A DNA stretch of 64,000 nucleotides from Exiguobacterium sp. Leaf196 (GTDB lineage Bacteria; Bacillota; Bacilli; Exiguobacteriales; Exiguobacteriaceae). Within the stretch, counting starts at the first letter, position 1. Every line of letters starts with the position of its first letter. A program made the translations under genes and the position numbers. Under the pieces are notes generated by a model. It saw only the letters and a program-made list of their open reading frames with translations, was not told where the DNA came from and did not search any database. This document shows, piece after piece, positions 47,646 through 56,886 of the stretch. The stretch is taken from the NCBI RefSeq assembly GCF_001423965.1, contig NZ_LMPV01000001.1, forward strand, positions 757,908 through 821,907, in the 5' to 3' direction.

Positions 47646-48755
47646 TTATGAGCGAACCGGTTCCCGTTCGTTTGTCGTGACGGCTGCCTCGTCATCCGCT
47701 TCATACAGAATGACACGATTTCGTCCTTGTTCCTTTGAGGCATATAATGCATCGTCCGCAAGAATATTCATTCGTTGAATGGCGATATGTTTCCCGTGAG
47801 CGATCCCGACGGATGCCGTGATGGCAATCGACGGGGATCCGTCGAGCTGAAAGTGTGTGTTCGCGATCCGTTCTCGAATCCGGTTAGCGACTTTCGTGAC
47901 TTTTGGAGGCGTGAGATCATAGATGAGGACCATGAATTCTTCGCCGCCAATTCGAGCAGTGATATCATGCGGACGTGTCTCTTCCTGCAAGATCCGTGCA
48001 AACTGTTGCAAGACGAGATCACCGTTCGCATGACCGTACGTATCGTTGACATGCTTGAAATGATCGATATCGAGCGCGAGCACATTGTAGACGCGTCCTT
48101 CTGCTTCAAGCAATGTCGTCCGTTCGTCCCAGACACGCCGATTGTACAGTCCTGTCAAGTGATCGAGTTCTGCTGATTGTTTATAACGCTGGACCTGTTC
48201 GTTGAGCAACTGAAAGTCAATCGTCAAGAGGCTCGATAACAGTCCAACCGCAAGTCCGATCGTCCACGTTGAAGCAAGTAAACGAAGAGCGGCGTCACTG
48301 AAGCCGAGATTGATCGAGACAGCGATCGAGATCATGAACAATGACCAGACGTTCATGATCAGGTTTTGCAAGAGCGGTCGATGGAGTAACCGCTTATGAA
48401 TGAAGTACATCCCGGTGCTGATGCCGAGGACTGCGAGAAAGGCGACGATTGATTGCGGGGTCCAGCCGAAGTAAAATCGAGAACAACCGATGATCAGCGT
48501 CGCGATGATGAGAGGCGAGCGAACGCCATAAAAAGCGAGCAGGACGAGCGGTAAATGACGTAAGTCCATCCGTAACGATTCATTGACTGCAATTCCTTTA
48601 AACATCAATAGCACACCGAGTAGTCCGGTCGCAAGACCAACGATGAGGGACTTCATTCTGCTCGATGCGAGGCGTTGACTATAGATGATTTTAGCGATTA
48701 AATAAAAGCCGGTGAAGGCGATACAGGCATTCAATAACAACTCGGCAATGAACAT
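47646..48755 (-). CDS. Membrane diguanylate cyclase (5TMR-LYT + GGDEF, with I-site)
   Basis: 369 aa. Six N-terminal helices of 5TM-LYT type (RMDLRHLPLVLLAFYGVRSP), then GGDEF with LDHLTGLYNRRVW, ALDIDHFKHVNDTYGH and the active ARIGGEEFMVLI. RPHD lies five residues before GGEEF, the RxxD product-inhibition site, unlike the other cyclases here, so this enzyme is probably feedback-controlled. The ATG at 48755 has AAGGATG 8 nt upstream. Confidence 0.9.
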   Translation of the reverse strand: MFIAELLLNACIAFTGFYLIAKIIYSQRLASSRMKSLIVGLATGLLGVLLMFKGIAVNESLRMDLRHLPLVLLAFYGVRSPLIIATLIIGCSRFYFGWTPQSIVAFLAVLGISTGMYFIHKRLLHRPLLQNLIMNVWSLFMISIAVSINLGFSDAALRLLASTWTIGLAVGLLSSLLTIDFQLLNEQVQRYKQSAELDHLTGLYNRRVWDERTTLLEAEGRVYNVLALDIDHFKHVNDTYGHANGDLVLQQFARILQEETRPHDITARIGGEEFMVLIYDLTPPKVTKVANRIRERIANTHFQLDGSPSIAITASVGIAHGKHIAIQRMNILADDALYASKEQGRNRVILYEADDEAAVTTNEREPVRS

Positions 48756-48909
48756 GAGTTCCACATCCTTGAGTATGATACTTTCACGATAGCAGTTTGA
48801 TAAGGGATGTCAACGAGAGAGACTCAAAATTTTAAAGATTCAGGAAAAGTCTTTCTCTATTGAAAGTATTTGGTAAAATAAGAGAGCTTCAGGAAAAGGG
48901 AGGGATGAA

Positions 48910-49443
48910 GTGAAATTAAAACGTCTTATGATTGAGGCACGGAAACTCGACGGACGTCCGCACTATTCGTGGGATGGATATGTCCTAAAGCAGACAAAAG
49001 ACTATCTACTCGTCGCGAATATTCCAGGGCGGACGCTTCATCATCATCGTCGCGCAACCGTTTATACATACGACAACTATAGTCTCGAATTCTATCCGTT
49101 TGAAGCTGATTTCACGGTTGGTCTCGATATAGAACGGACGGGAGAGATGAGCTATTACTGCAATATCTGTCTTCCGTCAGTCCTTCAAGATGAAACATTA
49201 TCGTTCATCGATCTGGATCTTGATCTCGTCTATCGAAACGGAGTGTGGCAAGTCGTCGACGAGGACGAATTTATGGAGAACCAACGGCTCTATCACTATC
49301 CGGTCGAATTGATTGAACGAACCCGTGCGTCATTGCTGAACCTTCAAGAACGGATCGCGCAGCAACAGTTTCCGTTTGACGGCTATTTAGATGCTTTCAT
49401 CCCGACCGTCATGAACATGAATGATGGAAAGGATACCCAATAA
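48910..49443 (+). CDS. DUF402 family nucleoside tri-/diphosphatase
   Basis: 177 aa. TVYTYDNYSLEFYPFEADFT, MSYYCNICLPSVLQDETL and SFIDLDLDLVYRNGVWQVVDEDEF are the DUF402 metal-binding core (Tyr, Cys, Asp-rich). The staphylococcal homologue hydrolyses nucleoside tri- and diphosphates; Bacillales keep one or two copies. GGAGGGATGAA precedes the GTG start. Monocistronic. Confidence 0.85.
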   Translation: MKLKRLMIEARKLDGRPHYSWDGYVLKQTKDYLLVANIPGRTLHHHRRATVYTYDNYSLEFYPFEADFTVGLDIERTGEMSYYCNICLPSVLQDETLSFIDLDLDLVYRNGVWQVVDEDEFMENQRLYHYPVELIERTRASLLNLQERIAQQQFPFDGYLDAFIPTVMNMNDGKDTQ

Positions 49444-49633
49444 AAAAACCACGATATCACGCATTTAGTCTGTTCGCTTTTTGTCGCAAGACGTTTGAGT
49501 CGGTCTATACGTTGACTCTCTTGATTCTATCATTAAAGCTAGGGGTCCACCTGTTTGTCTCGTCTTAGTAGAGTAATTCGATATAGTTCATTGAAATATC
49601 CTGTAGTGAGAGTATCGTCGTCTACGTAACGTT

Positions 49634-49771
49634 ATGGAAGTCGCTGAACCTTCGTTTGTGATCCAAGCGTACTTTAAACAACGAACAAACGGCTTGAGTC
49701 CGGTAAAGTACCGAATTCAAGCCGTTTTAAGGGACATTCGTTTATCTGTTAACGATTCATTCATGAAGTAA
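49634..49771 (+). mobile_element. C-terminal remnant of an IS3-family transposase
   Basis: 45 codons containing YFKQRTNGLSPVKYRIQA, the conserved end of IS3/IS150 OrfB transposases (YI-FYN--R----L-GLSPVEYR-QA). The DDE domain, the N-terminus and the IS ends were not found; the preceding 190 bp hold no supportable ORF. The bases coding for NGLSPVKYRIQAV form a long inverted repeat (ACGGCTTGA ... TCAAGCCGT, 49694-49730). Confidence 0.6.
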
Positions 49772-50225
49772 CAATATGTTTCTTCATCATGTATTGCATG
49801 CAATTAAAAAAGGCACTGATGGCTAGTGGGATGATGACGATACTTATTCCTACAAGCACTAATCCAGGAGCATCATCTAACTGACCTATATAAAAGAATA
49901 CGGGAAGAATAGAAATCGCTAAAACAGCAATCACGAGGAATGCCTTTTTAATGCTATTCGACGATGAAGAAATACGAATAGCCGCGTCCTGACTTTTTGT
50001 AAAGGCGCTTAAAATACGGAAACCGTGGAAAATAGAAGCCAATAGCGGTATAAGAGCAATATAAGCAACGATCAATACGACATATCCTGGTTTTTCAAAA
50101 ATGATTGAACTCTTGATTCCGTTCAGCAATGTAGGGATTGCATAGCCCGCTAAACCCAGTAGACCAAGAGATAGTACAAATAGGCATGACTTTAGTAAAA
50201 AAACACTTAACTTTGGGGGATTCAT
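49761..50225 (-). CDS. DUF2975-like membrane protein
   Basis: 154 aa with four helices (about 8-30, 45-65, 95-115, 125-145). The spacing and the segments ASIFHGFRILSAFTK and VIIPLAISAFFNCMQYM fit the DUF2975 family. AAGGATTGCTACC precedes the ATG at 50225. DUF2975 genes are usually next to a YozG-type HTH gene; none is here, so it may have lost its regulator. Confidence 0.7.
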   Translation of the reverse strand: MNPPKLSVFLLKSCLFVLSLGLLGLAGYAIPTLLNGIKSSIIFEKPGYVVLIVAYIALIPLLASIFHGFRILSAFTKSQDAAIRISSSSNSIKKAFLVIAVLAISILPVFFYIGQLDDAPGLVLVGISIVIIPLAISAFFNCMQYMMKKHIVTS

Positions 50226-50438
50226 GGTAGCAATCCTTCTTTCCATATGACTTTTCATTTAATGATATATGTAAAGTGTATGATGAAATACGAACTATTA
50301 CGTAAGCCTTTAGACTGATTTTGTAACGATTAATATAAAGCTAACCGCATTATCGCGTTCTTTAGATATCAATATGTTTAAGTGTCATTGTGATAAAAAA
50401 TAAAAAATGTAAAAGAGAAGTAAAGGGAGGTATGATGA

Positions 50439-50924
50439 ATGAAAACAATTCGTTGTCACCGTGCATTTGGAGTCTATGGCTTATTAATGAAAGAGGATGC
50501 TTTACTCGTCATCGATAAAAATGGTGGACCGTACATCAATCGCTATGATTTACCAGGGGGTAGCCTAGAAGAAGGGGAGACGCTCGCTACGGCGATGCGC
50601 CGTGAGTTTACGGAAGAGACAGGGCTTGAGGTAGAGCTCGAACGACAGATCGGCGTCGCTGACTTCAAGCTCCCGTGGGACTGGCGGGAGTTCGATGAAG
50701 TCCATCATATCGCCGTCTTTTATCTCGTTCGACAGACCGGTGGAACGCTTGGCATTCCCGAGCAATTCGTCGGACAAGACTCACTCGGTGCGCGTTGGGT
50801 CAAGGCGAGTGAAGTTTCAATCGACAATGCGTCACCGCTCGTACTTGAAGCATTCCGCTGGATTGAGGAACAACAACTCGATCTTGAGGCACGACACTTT
50901 TCGAATTGGGATGTCTTAAAATGA
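50439..50924 (+). CDS. Nudix hydrolase
   Basis: 161 aa. The Nudix box is complete: GGSLEEGETLATAMRREF followed by TEETGLEV. The conserved Glu residues for Mg2+ are present. The pocket residues do not reveal the substrate (a nucleoside diphosphate derivative). GGGAGGTATGATGA precedes the ATG. Confidence 0.9.
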   Translation: MKTIRCHRAFGVYGLLMKEDALLVIDKNGGPYINRYDLPGGSLEEGETLATAMRREFTEETGLEVELERQIGVADFKLPWDWREFDEVHHIAVFYLVRQTGGTLGIPEQFVGQDSLGARWVKASEVSIDNASPLVLEAFRWIEEQQLDLEARHFSNWDVLK

Positions 50925-50928
50925 ATCG

Positions 50929-50960
50929 AAGCGCTCTTCGCATGCGGAGAGCGCTTTTTC
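50929..50960. terminator. Terminator between Nudix and DinB genes
   Basis: AAGCGCTCT ... AGAGCGCTT stem followed by T residues; genes converge here. Confidence 0.8.
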
Positions 50961-50964
50961 ATGT

Positions 50965-51456
50965 TCAATTGGCTAGCGCAGCGTCGAGTCGTCGTTTTTG
51001 ATGCCGGTGATGCGCGAGATGGTACGAGACGAGGGCATACCACTCGGCAGCGTTCAACCAGCCCATCCCACCGTGTTGCGTCTTTTGATCAACGGGTGTC
51101 GCCTGAGCAATCGTTGCGAGCGTTACGTGACGATCAATCAGTTGCAACCAACGTGTCCTTATTTGTTCAACCTGATCCGTCTCATCCGGTGGGGCGTTCA
51201 TCGCATCCGGTAACCGGATCGGTGTCGCCGGAAATGCACCGACAGCAAATAACTGTTCACCGAACGGTGACTTCCCGGACGTGGTTACGGGTGCGAACTG
51301 GCACGACTCGACTTCATCCAAATATTCATGACTGACGACGATCAAATGATCGTACATTTGACTAATCGACCACGTGTCACGGTCGAGATGATGAATCAAC
51401 GCCTCCGGCTGATAGCGATCAAGTTCTTGTAGATAATAGGTGAATAGTTCGTTCAT
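50965..51456 (-). CDS. DinB-like four-helix protein
   Basis: 163 aa. WSISQMYDHLIVVSHEYLD and WYALVSYHLAHHRHQKRRL carry the His triad of the DinB/YfiT superfamily (thiol transferases or unknown metal enzymes). AGAGGAGTGACAGG precedes the ATG. No SOS box was seen upstream. Monocistronic. Confidence 0.8.
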   Translation of the reverse strand: MNELFTYYLQELDRYQPEALIHHLDRDTWSISQMYDHLIVVSHEYLDEVESCQFAPVTTSGKSPFGEQLFAVGAFPATPIRLPDAMNAPPDETDQVEQIRTRWLQLIDRHVTLATIAQATPVDQKTQHGGMGWLNAAEWYALVSYHLAHHRHQKRRLDAALAN

Positions 51457-51547
51457 CCTGTCACTCCTCTCAAAAAATATCTTCTTCACTCTTTTCGAAC
51501 AATCTTCGACTTCTTCCTGTCATATTTCCTAGAAAGGAGGAATCACC

Positions 51548-52303
51548 ATGCAAGCTTCATATCTTCCGGTTCCCCATACGCTCTTACGGAGCGGGACGGC
51601 ATTCGCGTCCGTCCATGAAAAAATGATCTACCTGATCCTTGAAAGCTTCAGTGGTCAAGACGGTCAAGCATTTCCGTCCTATCAGACGATTGCCGATGCT
51701 GTTCCGTGCAGTAAATCGACAGTCAAGTCGTGTATCCAGTCCTTGATCGCAAGTGGTTGGATCGAGAAAGTCGAACGGTTCACGAAACACGGAGGACAGA
51801 CCTCAAATGCTTATCGTGTCCTGCCCCATGTCGATACGCCATCCCCGGCGAGTCACGAGACGACTGCCCCCGAGACTTCTGCTGACTCCGAAGAAGAAGT
51901 CTTGAAGAAGACGTCTTTAAAAAAGGAACTGGTGCAGCAGTATGAGTCGAATCTCGGAAAGGTGTCACCACGAATCGAACAAGAGTTGCTGTTGCTTGCG
52001 AACGAACATCCAATCGAGCGAATCCAGTACGCAATTGAAGAAGCGGGGCGGGCGAACAGTCGTCATTTCGGTTACATTGAACAGGTCGTTAAGCGCCTTG
52101 CAACCGGATCCGCGTCAGAACGTCCGAAACAAGTAACCAAACGTTCGAGAAGGAATAATTCATTATTTCAATTACCGAATTGGGTAGAACGTGAAAAAGA
52201 AGCACAACGCGCTTATGAGGCAAAACAACAGGAACGACAAGTCATTCCTGACGATGACGAGATTGCTGCTTTATTACATACATTGACCAGGGAGGGAGCC
52301 TGA
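51548..52303 (+). CDS. Phage-type replication protein (HTH + DnaD-like)
   Basis: 251 aa. An N-terminal HTH_36 winged helix (AFPSYQTIADAVPCSKSTVK ... GWIEKVERFTKHGGQTSNAYRV), a Pro/Thr/Glu linker at about 100-125, and a helical region (LLANEHPIERIQYAIEEAGR) like DnaD/DnaB_2 domains, with a basic segment after it. Such proteins start replication in Gram-positive prophages and plasmids. AAAGGAGGAATCACC precedes the ATG. Its stop overlaps the endolysin start (TGATG). Confidence 0.75.
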   Translation: MQASYLPVPHTLLRSGTAFASVHEKMIYLILESFSGQDGQAFPSYQTIADAVPCSKSTVKSCIQSLIASGWIEKVERFTKHGGQTSNAYRVLPHVDTPSPASHETTAPETSADSEEEVLKKTSLKKELVQQYESNLGKVSPRIEQELLLLANEHPIERIQYAIEEAGRANSRHFGYIEQVVKRLATGSASERPKQVTKRSRRNNSLFQLPNWVEREKEAQRAYEAKQQERQVIPDDDEIAALLHTLTREGA

Positions 52304-52938
52304 TGCAACTAGAAGAATTACTGCGACGCGCGAATCAAAAACTAACCGTTCCCGGCATGCATCCGTCGGTCGTCCGGATTGCCCGTGACGTGATTCAAGA
52401 GCTTTATCCGCATGGAATCAAACTCGGTATAGCCCAAAGTTTTCGGAGCATTGCGGAACAGAACGCGTTATACGCAAAAGGACGGACGACCCAAGGACCG
52501 ATCGTGACGCAAGCCCGTGGTGGACAATCAAACCATAATTTTGGTGTTGCAATTGACGTCTTCCTTTACGAAGATGGTGCATTATTTCTTTCTCCACCGG
52601 ACGCGCGACTTCGTCGAATCGTTGCGGCAATGAAACGGCGCGGAATGGACTGGGGAGGCGATTGGTCACGTTTTCCCGATTATCCACATTTTGAATTGTA
52701 CGATCATGTCAGTCTTGCGCGGCATCACGTGCCAAAACCAGGACACTATCTACGCGAACGAATTCAAGCACCGGAACTCGTCCGAGCGATTGAGAAGCGA
52801 TTGAGTCTGATGGTGACAGGAATCTTTGATATACGTTTGACGCGAGCCATCCAAGCGTTCCAGCAGACATCTCGACTTGCGATTGACGGGATTGTTGGAC
52901 CGCAAACATGGCGTCGTCTCTTTCCGGTGTCGCCATGA
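52303..52938 (+). CDS. Endolysin: M15 L-Ala-D-Glu peptidase with PG-binding domain
   Basis: 211 aa. The M15 zinc peptidase motifs are AQSFRSIAEQNALYAKGRTT, SNHNFGVAIDVFL (first His/Asp ligands) and YPHFELYDH (HFE-type third ligand), as in CwlK and Ply500. Residues about 150-207 form a peptidoglycan-binding domain 1 (TRAIQAFQQTSRLAIDGIVG). No signal peptide, so it needs a holin, which is the next gene (ATGA overlap). Confidence 0.9.
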   Translation: MQLEELLRRANQKLTVPGMHPSVVRIARDVIQELYPHGIKLGIAQSFRSIAEQNALYAKGRTTQGPIVTQARGGQSNHNFGVAIDVFLYEDGALFLSPPDARLRRIVAAMKRRGMDWGGDWSRFPDYPHFELYDHVSLARHHVPKPGHYLRERIQAPELVRAIEKRLSLMVTGIFDIRLTRAIQAFQQTSRLAIDGIVGPQTWRRLFPVSP

Positions 52939-53180
52939 TTCGTTTTCAAGCATGGCTCCGCCTCATGATACCGCTCTATGTCTTTCTAGAGTTATTTTTA
53001 CCGACGCTCGGATTTACCGCTTTACCGGTGTCATCGAATGACGTCGAACGATTCGTGACCGGTCTGGTTGGGGTAATCGGTTTGTTCGTCGCTTGGTGGA
53101 AGAATAACGACGTGACCGAGCGGGCATTAAGACGACGTCAGTCGCAAGAAAAGCTGGAAAACACATCCTTAACCGATTGA
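52935..53180 (+). CDS. Phage holin, SPP1-like
   Basis: 81 aa: one helix at about 9-28, a second at about 40-55, then the family hallmark AWWKNNDVTERALRRR and a charged tail. The start ATGA overlaps the endolysin stop. It forms membrane holes that let the endolysin reach the wall. With the two preceding genes it makes an isolated lysis unit without structural phage genes. Confidence 0.85.
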   Translation: MIRFQAWLRLMIPLYVFLELFLPTLGFTALPVSSNDVERFVTGLVGVIGLFVAWWKNNDVTERALRRRQSQEKLENTSLTD

Positions 53181-53314
53181 ACGGTCGGGAAGCGTTTGGA
53201 TTGTGTCAGCAACGGGCATTATTTCATACAAATGACTAATTGTTTGACTTCAAGATACTGATAGAAGAAAGAGACTTTAGTCGAGTAGATAGAGAAAGAA
53301 AGGTCGGTCTTCTT

Positions 53315-54451
53315 GTGAAATGGTCAACGTTGCAACGGTATTTGTTTTTGGCACTCTGTGCGCTTTTATTTACAAGTGTTTGGAGCTATCAAGCTTTCCT
53401 AAAAATCGAACGAGAAAACGCCCGTATCTTAAAAGAAGCTATTCCGATCTCGACGGAAGCAGCAGAACTGTTTCCAGCGTTGTTGAATCTAGAACTCAGT
53501 GTCCGGAGTTACATCCTTTCACCGAACAAAACGGATCTAGCACAGTATGAACGGACGATTAATCAGCTGGATCAAACGATCACGCGGCTGAACCGGCTCG
53601 ATGCGAACCATCCCATCATGCGAAAACTCGTTCGGACGGAGGCAATTCCCCGTATCGAGACGGCGACGCAATTTTACGACACACAATTTGAACTCGTCAA
53701 GGACGGTGACAGAGCTTCAGCAGAGGCAAGACGATATCAAGGAATGCAGTTCATCGAAACGTTCCGACCGATTGATGCCCGTTTGCGGACAGACGTCAAC
53801 CGAATCATTGCGGAAGCAACACAACGCTCCGAGCAAGCATCGAGTGCTGCGAAATGGGTTATCGTTGTCGTCGCGAGCATCGCTGTCCTTGTTTTGATCG
53901 CCTTCATCCAGACGTTTCGAATGGAACGTAGCAAACAAGTCTTGATTCATCGTTCCTTGCATGATGCATTGACTGGCATCCCGAATCGGCGAGCGTTCGA
54001 TGAACGATTGGAGAAGCTTCTCGAAGAAGCCAAACAAGAGCAGACACCGCTCTCCTTAATACTGATTGATGTCGATGCCTTCAAGTCCTACAATGACACG
54101 TATGGTCACTTAAAAGGGGATGAATGTTTGAAGGAAGTGGCTCGCGTCTTAAAACGGCAGGCTCGGCATGGACAAGTCGCACGATACGGAGGAGAGGAGT
54201 TCACGGTTTTACTGACGCGTGGCATAGAAGAAACCCGTCATATCGCAGAACGGATTCGACAGGACATTCTTGATTTGAACATCACACACGAGCAGTACGA
54301 ACCCCTTTGCCGGGTCAGCGTCAGTCTTGGCTTGACGTCACTTGTACCCGAAGCACAGACGACAGAAAAGGAAATCATCGACCTAGCCGATCAAGCACTG
54401 TATCGAGCGAAAGAGAACGGACGGAATCAGATTGGGGACTTGGCAGGGTGA
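53315..54451 (+). CDS. CHASE3-GGDEF diguanylate cyclase
   Basis: 378 aa. Helix at about 9-30, an extracellular CHASE3-like helical domain (ALLNLELSVRSYILSPNKTD ... RTINQLDQTITRLNRL), a second helix at about 185-205 (WVIVVVASIAVLVLIAF), then GGDEF with LHDALTGIPNRRAF, LIDVDAFKSYNDTYGHLKGD and ARYGGEEFTVLL. No RxxD inhibitory site. The GTG at 53315 puts the first helix at the N-terminus; AGAAAGG lies 11 nt upstream. It makes c-di-GMP in response to an external signal. Confidence 0.9.
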   Translation: MKWSTLQRYLFLALCALLFTSVWSYQAFLKIERENARILKEAIPISTEAAELFPALLNLELSVRSYILSPNKTDLAQYERTINQLDQTITRLNRLDANHPIMRKLVRTEAIPRIETATQFYDTQFELVKDGDRASAEARRYQGMQFIETFRPIDARLRTDVNRIIAEATQRSEQASSAAKWVIVVVASIAVLVLIAFIQTFRMERSKQVLIHRSLHDALTGIPNRRAFDERLEKLLEEAKQEQTPLSLILIDVDAFKSYNDTYGHLKGDECLKEVARVLKRQARHGQVARYGGEEFTVLLTRGIEETRHIAERIRQDILDLNITHEQYEPLCRVSVSLGLTSLVPEAQTTEKEIIDLADQALYRAKENGRNQIGDLAG

Positions 54452-54458
54452 ATACGAT

Positions 54459-54502
54459 AAAATCCCCCGCGTGAGTGTTTGCTTCTCACACGGGGGATTT
54501 TT
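54459..54502. terminator. Strong bidirectional terminator
   Basis: AAAATCCCCCG-C-GTGAG ... CTCAC-A-CGGGGGATTTT stem with flanking runs. Confidence 0.9.
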
Positions 54503-54506
54503 CATT

Positions 54507-54800
54507 TCATTGTAAGATGACGCAATACGATCGATCGGAAATGAGAGGCGCCGATATGACATAAACCGTCCTGACAGGTTCACCACCGACACGCGCATTA
54601 AGTTGTGTGAGCTGGGAACGAATCTTACGGCTTAAGCCATATCGTAATTCAGTACTGAGCTCATCAACATCTTCCTGTACGTGCAAGAGAAGTTGAAACG
54701 GTTCAAGCGAAAAGATTGAAAAATCACAGGAAATCCGTGGATCCTCGAATTTTTCATTCAATTCCTTCTTAATGTAATAGGCTTCTTGTGCACTGATCAA
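54507..54800 (-). CDS. Hypothetical small cytoplasmic protein
   Basis: 97 aa, acidic N-terminal half, beta-alpha pattern (CDFSIFSLEPFQLLLHVQED ... RTVYVISAPLI). The TTG start has GAGGTG 7 nt before it. Not recognised. Confidence 0.6.
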   Translation of the reverse strand: MISAQEAYYIKKELNEKFEDPRISCDFSIFSLEPFQLLLHVQEDVDELSTELRYGLSRKIRSQLTQLNARVGGEPVRTVYVISAPLISDRSYCVILQ

Positions 54801-55004
54801 CTTTTCTCACCTCACTCTCCTGATAAATCAACTCTTTCTCTACTATAGTCTATATTACCCATTTTTCTGGCAACTAATCGTCTGATTTTGAAAAAAAGTC
54901 AATCCGAATTTTGAAATCATCCAAAATCTATTTTCAAGAAATCCTCTTAAACTCCGCCAAAAAAACGCCAAGCTTCAATGAGCAAGGCGGAAGGAGAGAA
55001 AAAT

Positions 55005-55688
55005 TCAAAATATCGAAGACTGGACATGGCATTTCTTTAAATATTGTTCCATAGCTTGGACGAAGAAGGTCAGTTGATGAGTGGAGATGACGGGTACCTT
55101 TCCGTACCGCACTTCAAAATAAAGCGGATCAACAGGTGACGGAAAAGCGATTCGCTCGAACCATTCCGTCACGGTCTCATGTGTCCTGCGCTGTAATGAA
55201 AACGGAAGTTGCTCATTAAAACGAACGAGTTGTTTTCGAATCGAGTCAGCAGGTAGGTCTTTTGTCTCATAAACGAAAATCGGGAAGCGTGGTGGAAGTA
55301 CATGACCCGATGCATCAAGTCGCGGACGACGCAACCACTGGAGATAGTGCCATAAAAACCAGCTACAAAACAGGAGAACGAGACATAAGATGAGAAGATA
55401 AGGAGGTGTCGTCACCGAAGAGTCAAAACCGGTCCGGAACCAAGGCGTAGGTGGATCGGCTTCACTAATCGTGACAGTACTTCCGTCTCCGCCGTATGAG
55501 GTTCCTTCCTCGACTGCACTAAACATCGATGCTTTCGGACCACAGCGATCAATGCAGTATGTATTTGTTGCTGGATCGATTCGTCCAAGTAGTGACGTGT
55601 AGAATGACGGGACGAATTGTTGGATGGCAAGCAGTAGAAGACAGACGATTGGAATAAGAAGCAACAGGCGAGTGCGGAGCGTTTGCAC
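55005..55688 (-). CDS. Two-helix membrane protein with DUF4129-like C-terminus
   Basis: 227 aa: a helix at the N-terminus (LLLLIPIVCLLLLAI), an extracellular loop with a Cys pair (YCIDRCG), a second helix (LLILCLVLLFCSWFLW) and a cytoplasmic domain whose end (THETVTEWFERIAFPSP ... YFEVRYGK) matches the DUF4129 pattern found beside transglutaminase-like and MoxR genes. None of those genes is nearby. The GTG at 55688 has AAAGGAGG 10 nt upstream. Family call is tentative. Confidence 0.65.
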   Translation of the reverse strand: MQTLRTRLLLLIPIVCLLLLAIQQFVPSFYTSLLGRIDPATNTYCIDRCGPKASMFSAVEEGTSYGGDGSTVTISEADPPTPWFRTGFDSSVTTPPYLLILCLVLLFCSWFLWHYLQWLRRPRLDASGHVLPPRFPIFVYETKDLPADSIRKQLVRFNEQLPFSLQRRTHETVTEWFERIAFPSPVDPLYFEVRYGKVPVISTHQLTFFVQAMEQYLKKCHVQSSIF

Positions 55689-55812
55689 GATAGGGACACC
55701 TCCTTTGACGAGTACGTTTAACAGACGTTCGCTACACAGTATAGCAAAAGTGGAGATGGAATATTTTGATTTTTTCAAAAAATAGTCATTGATTTAGAAA
55801 GGAATGGATAGT

Positions 55813-56886
55813 ATGGATTTACGATCGAGTTACCAAAAAGCGACAAAACGATTGGATGGACACGGAAGTCGAACCATCGGAATATTACAAGAAGCGTTGC
55901 AAACCGTTTCTGCCGATCAACCAAGCGATATGTATGGAAACGGCGAATTGATTAAAACGTTTGAACGTAAGATAGCAGACTTACTCGGGCACGACGATGC
56001 GATCTTTTTTCCGAGCGGTACGATGGCGCAACAAATTGCGTTACGGATCTGGTCTGATGAACGGAATAATCGTAAGGTTGCCTACCATCCCCTTTGTCAC
56101 CTCGAGATTCATGAGCAGGATGGGTTGAAGGAATTACACGGGATTAAACCAGTACTAGTCGGAGAAGTCGATCGCTTAATGACGATAGACGACGTCAAAG
56201 CCTTGCCGGACGTCAGCTGCCTGTTACTCGAACTGCCACAACGCGAACTCGGCGGACTGCTTCCGTCGCGTGAGGAACTTGAAATCATTTGTGCATATGC
56301 ACGGGAACAAGGAATTCGTCTGCACTTGGATGGGGCACGCCTACTTGAAATCTTACCGTACTATGAGGCATCGGCAAAAGAAATCGCAGAGTTATTTGAC
56401 AGTGTCTATATCTCTTTTTATAAAGGTCTTGGCGGCGTCGCAGGAGCGATCTTAGCCGGACCGGAAGCATTTTGTCGCGAGGCTCGCATCTGGAAACGTC
56501 GCTATGGCGGTGATTTGATTAGTCTCTATCCGTATATTCTATCCGCGGATCATTATTATGAACAACGAAAAGACCGGATGGCGGAGTACTATGTAGCCGC
56601 AAAAGCACTAGCGAGCAGCTTGAATGCGATACCAGGCATCTCGACTCGTCCCCTTGAGCCGGTCTCAAACATGTTTCATCTTTACTTTGAGGCAGATAAA
56701 GCAGTCGTCGAGGAAAAATTGATTGAAATCCAGTTGCACGGAAAAGTTGGTATCGCCGGCTATCTTGTAAAGAAAGAAAAAGGCTGCGCAACGGAAATCA
56801 ATATCGGCGATAGTTTTCTTGCATTGACGACTGACGAACGCGAAAGCGTCTTTCGTCAATTGACGGAGGCGTTCTCAGAGGATTGA
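55813..56886 (+). CDS. Threonine aldolase family PLP enzyme
   Basis: 357 aa, fold-type I PLP enzyme of the beta-eliminating lyase/low-specificity threonine aldolase group. FFPSGTMAQQIALRIW (PLP phosphate loop), LHLDGARLLE (Asp contacting the PLP ring N, Arg) and SVYISFYKGLGGVAGAIL (Schiff-base Lys near residue 200) are all present. It should cleave L-threonine or L-allo-threonine to glycine and acetaldehyde. The ATG at 55813 has AAAGGA 9 nt upstream. It overlaps the convergent MerR gene by 31 bp. Confidence 0.9.
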   Translation: MDLRSSYQKATKRLDGHGSRTIGILQEALQTVSADQPSDMYGNGELIKTFERKIADLLGHDDAIFFPSGTMAQQIALRIWSDERNNRKVAYHPLCHLEIHEQDGLKELHGIKPVLVGEVDRLMTIDDVKALPDVSCLLLELPQRELGGLLPSREELEIICAYAREQGIRLHLDGARLLEILPYYEASAKEIAELFDSVYISFYKGLGGVAGAILAGPEAFCREARIWKRRYGGDLISLYPYILSADHYYEQRKDRMAEYYVAAKALASSLNAIPGISTRPLEPVSNMFHLYFEADKAVVEEKLIEIQLHGKVGIAGYLVKKEKGCATEINIGDSFLALTTDERESVFRQLTEAFSED

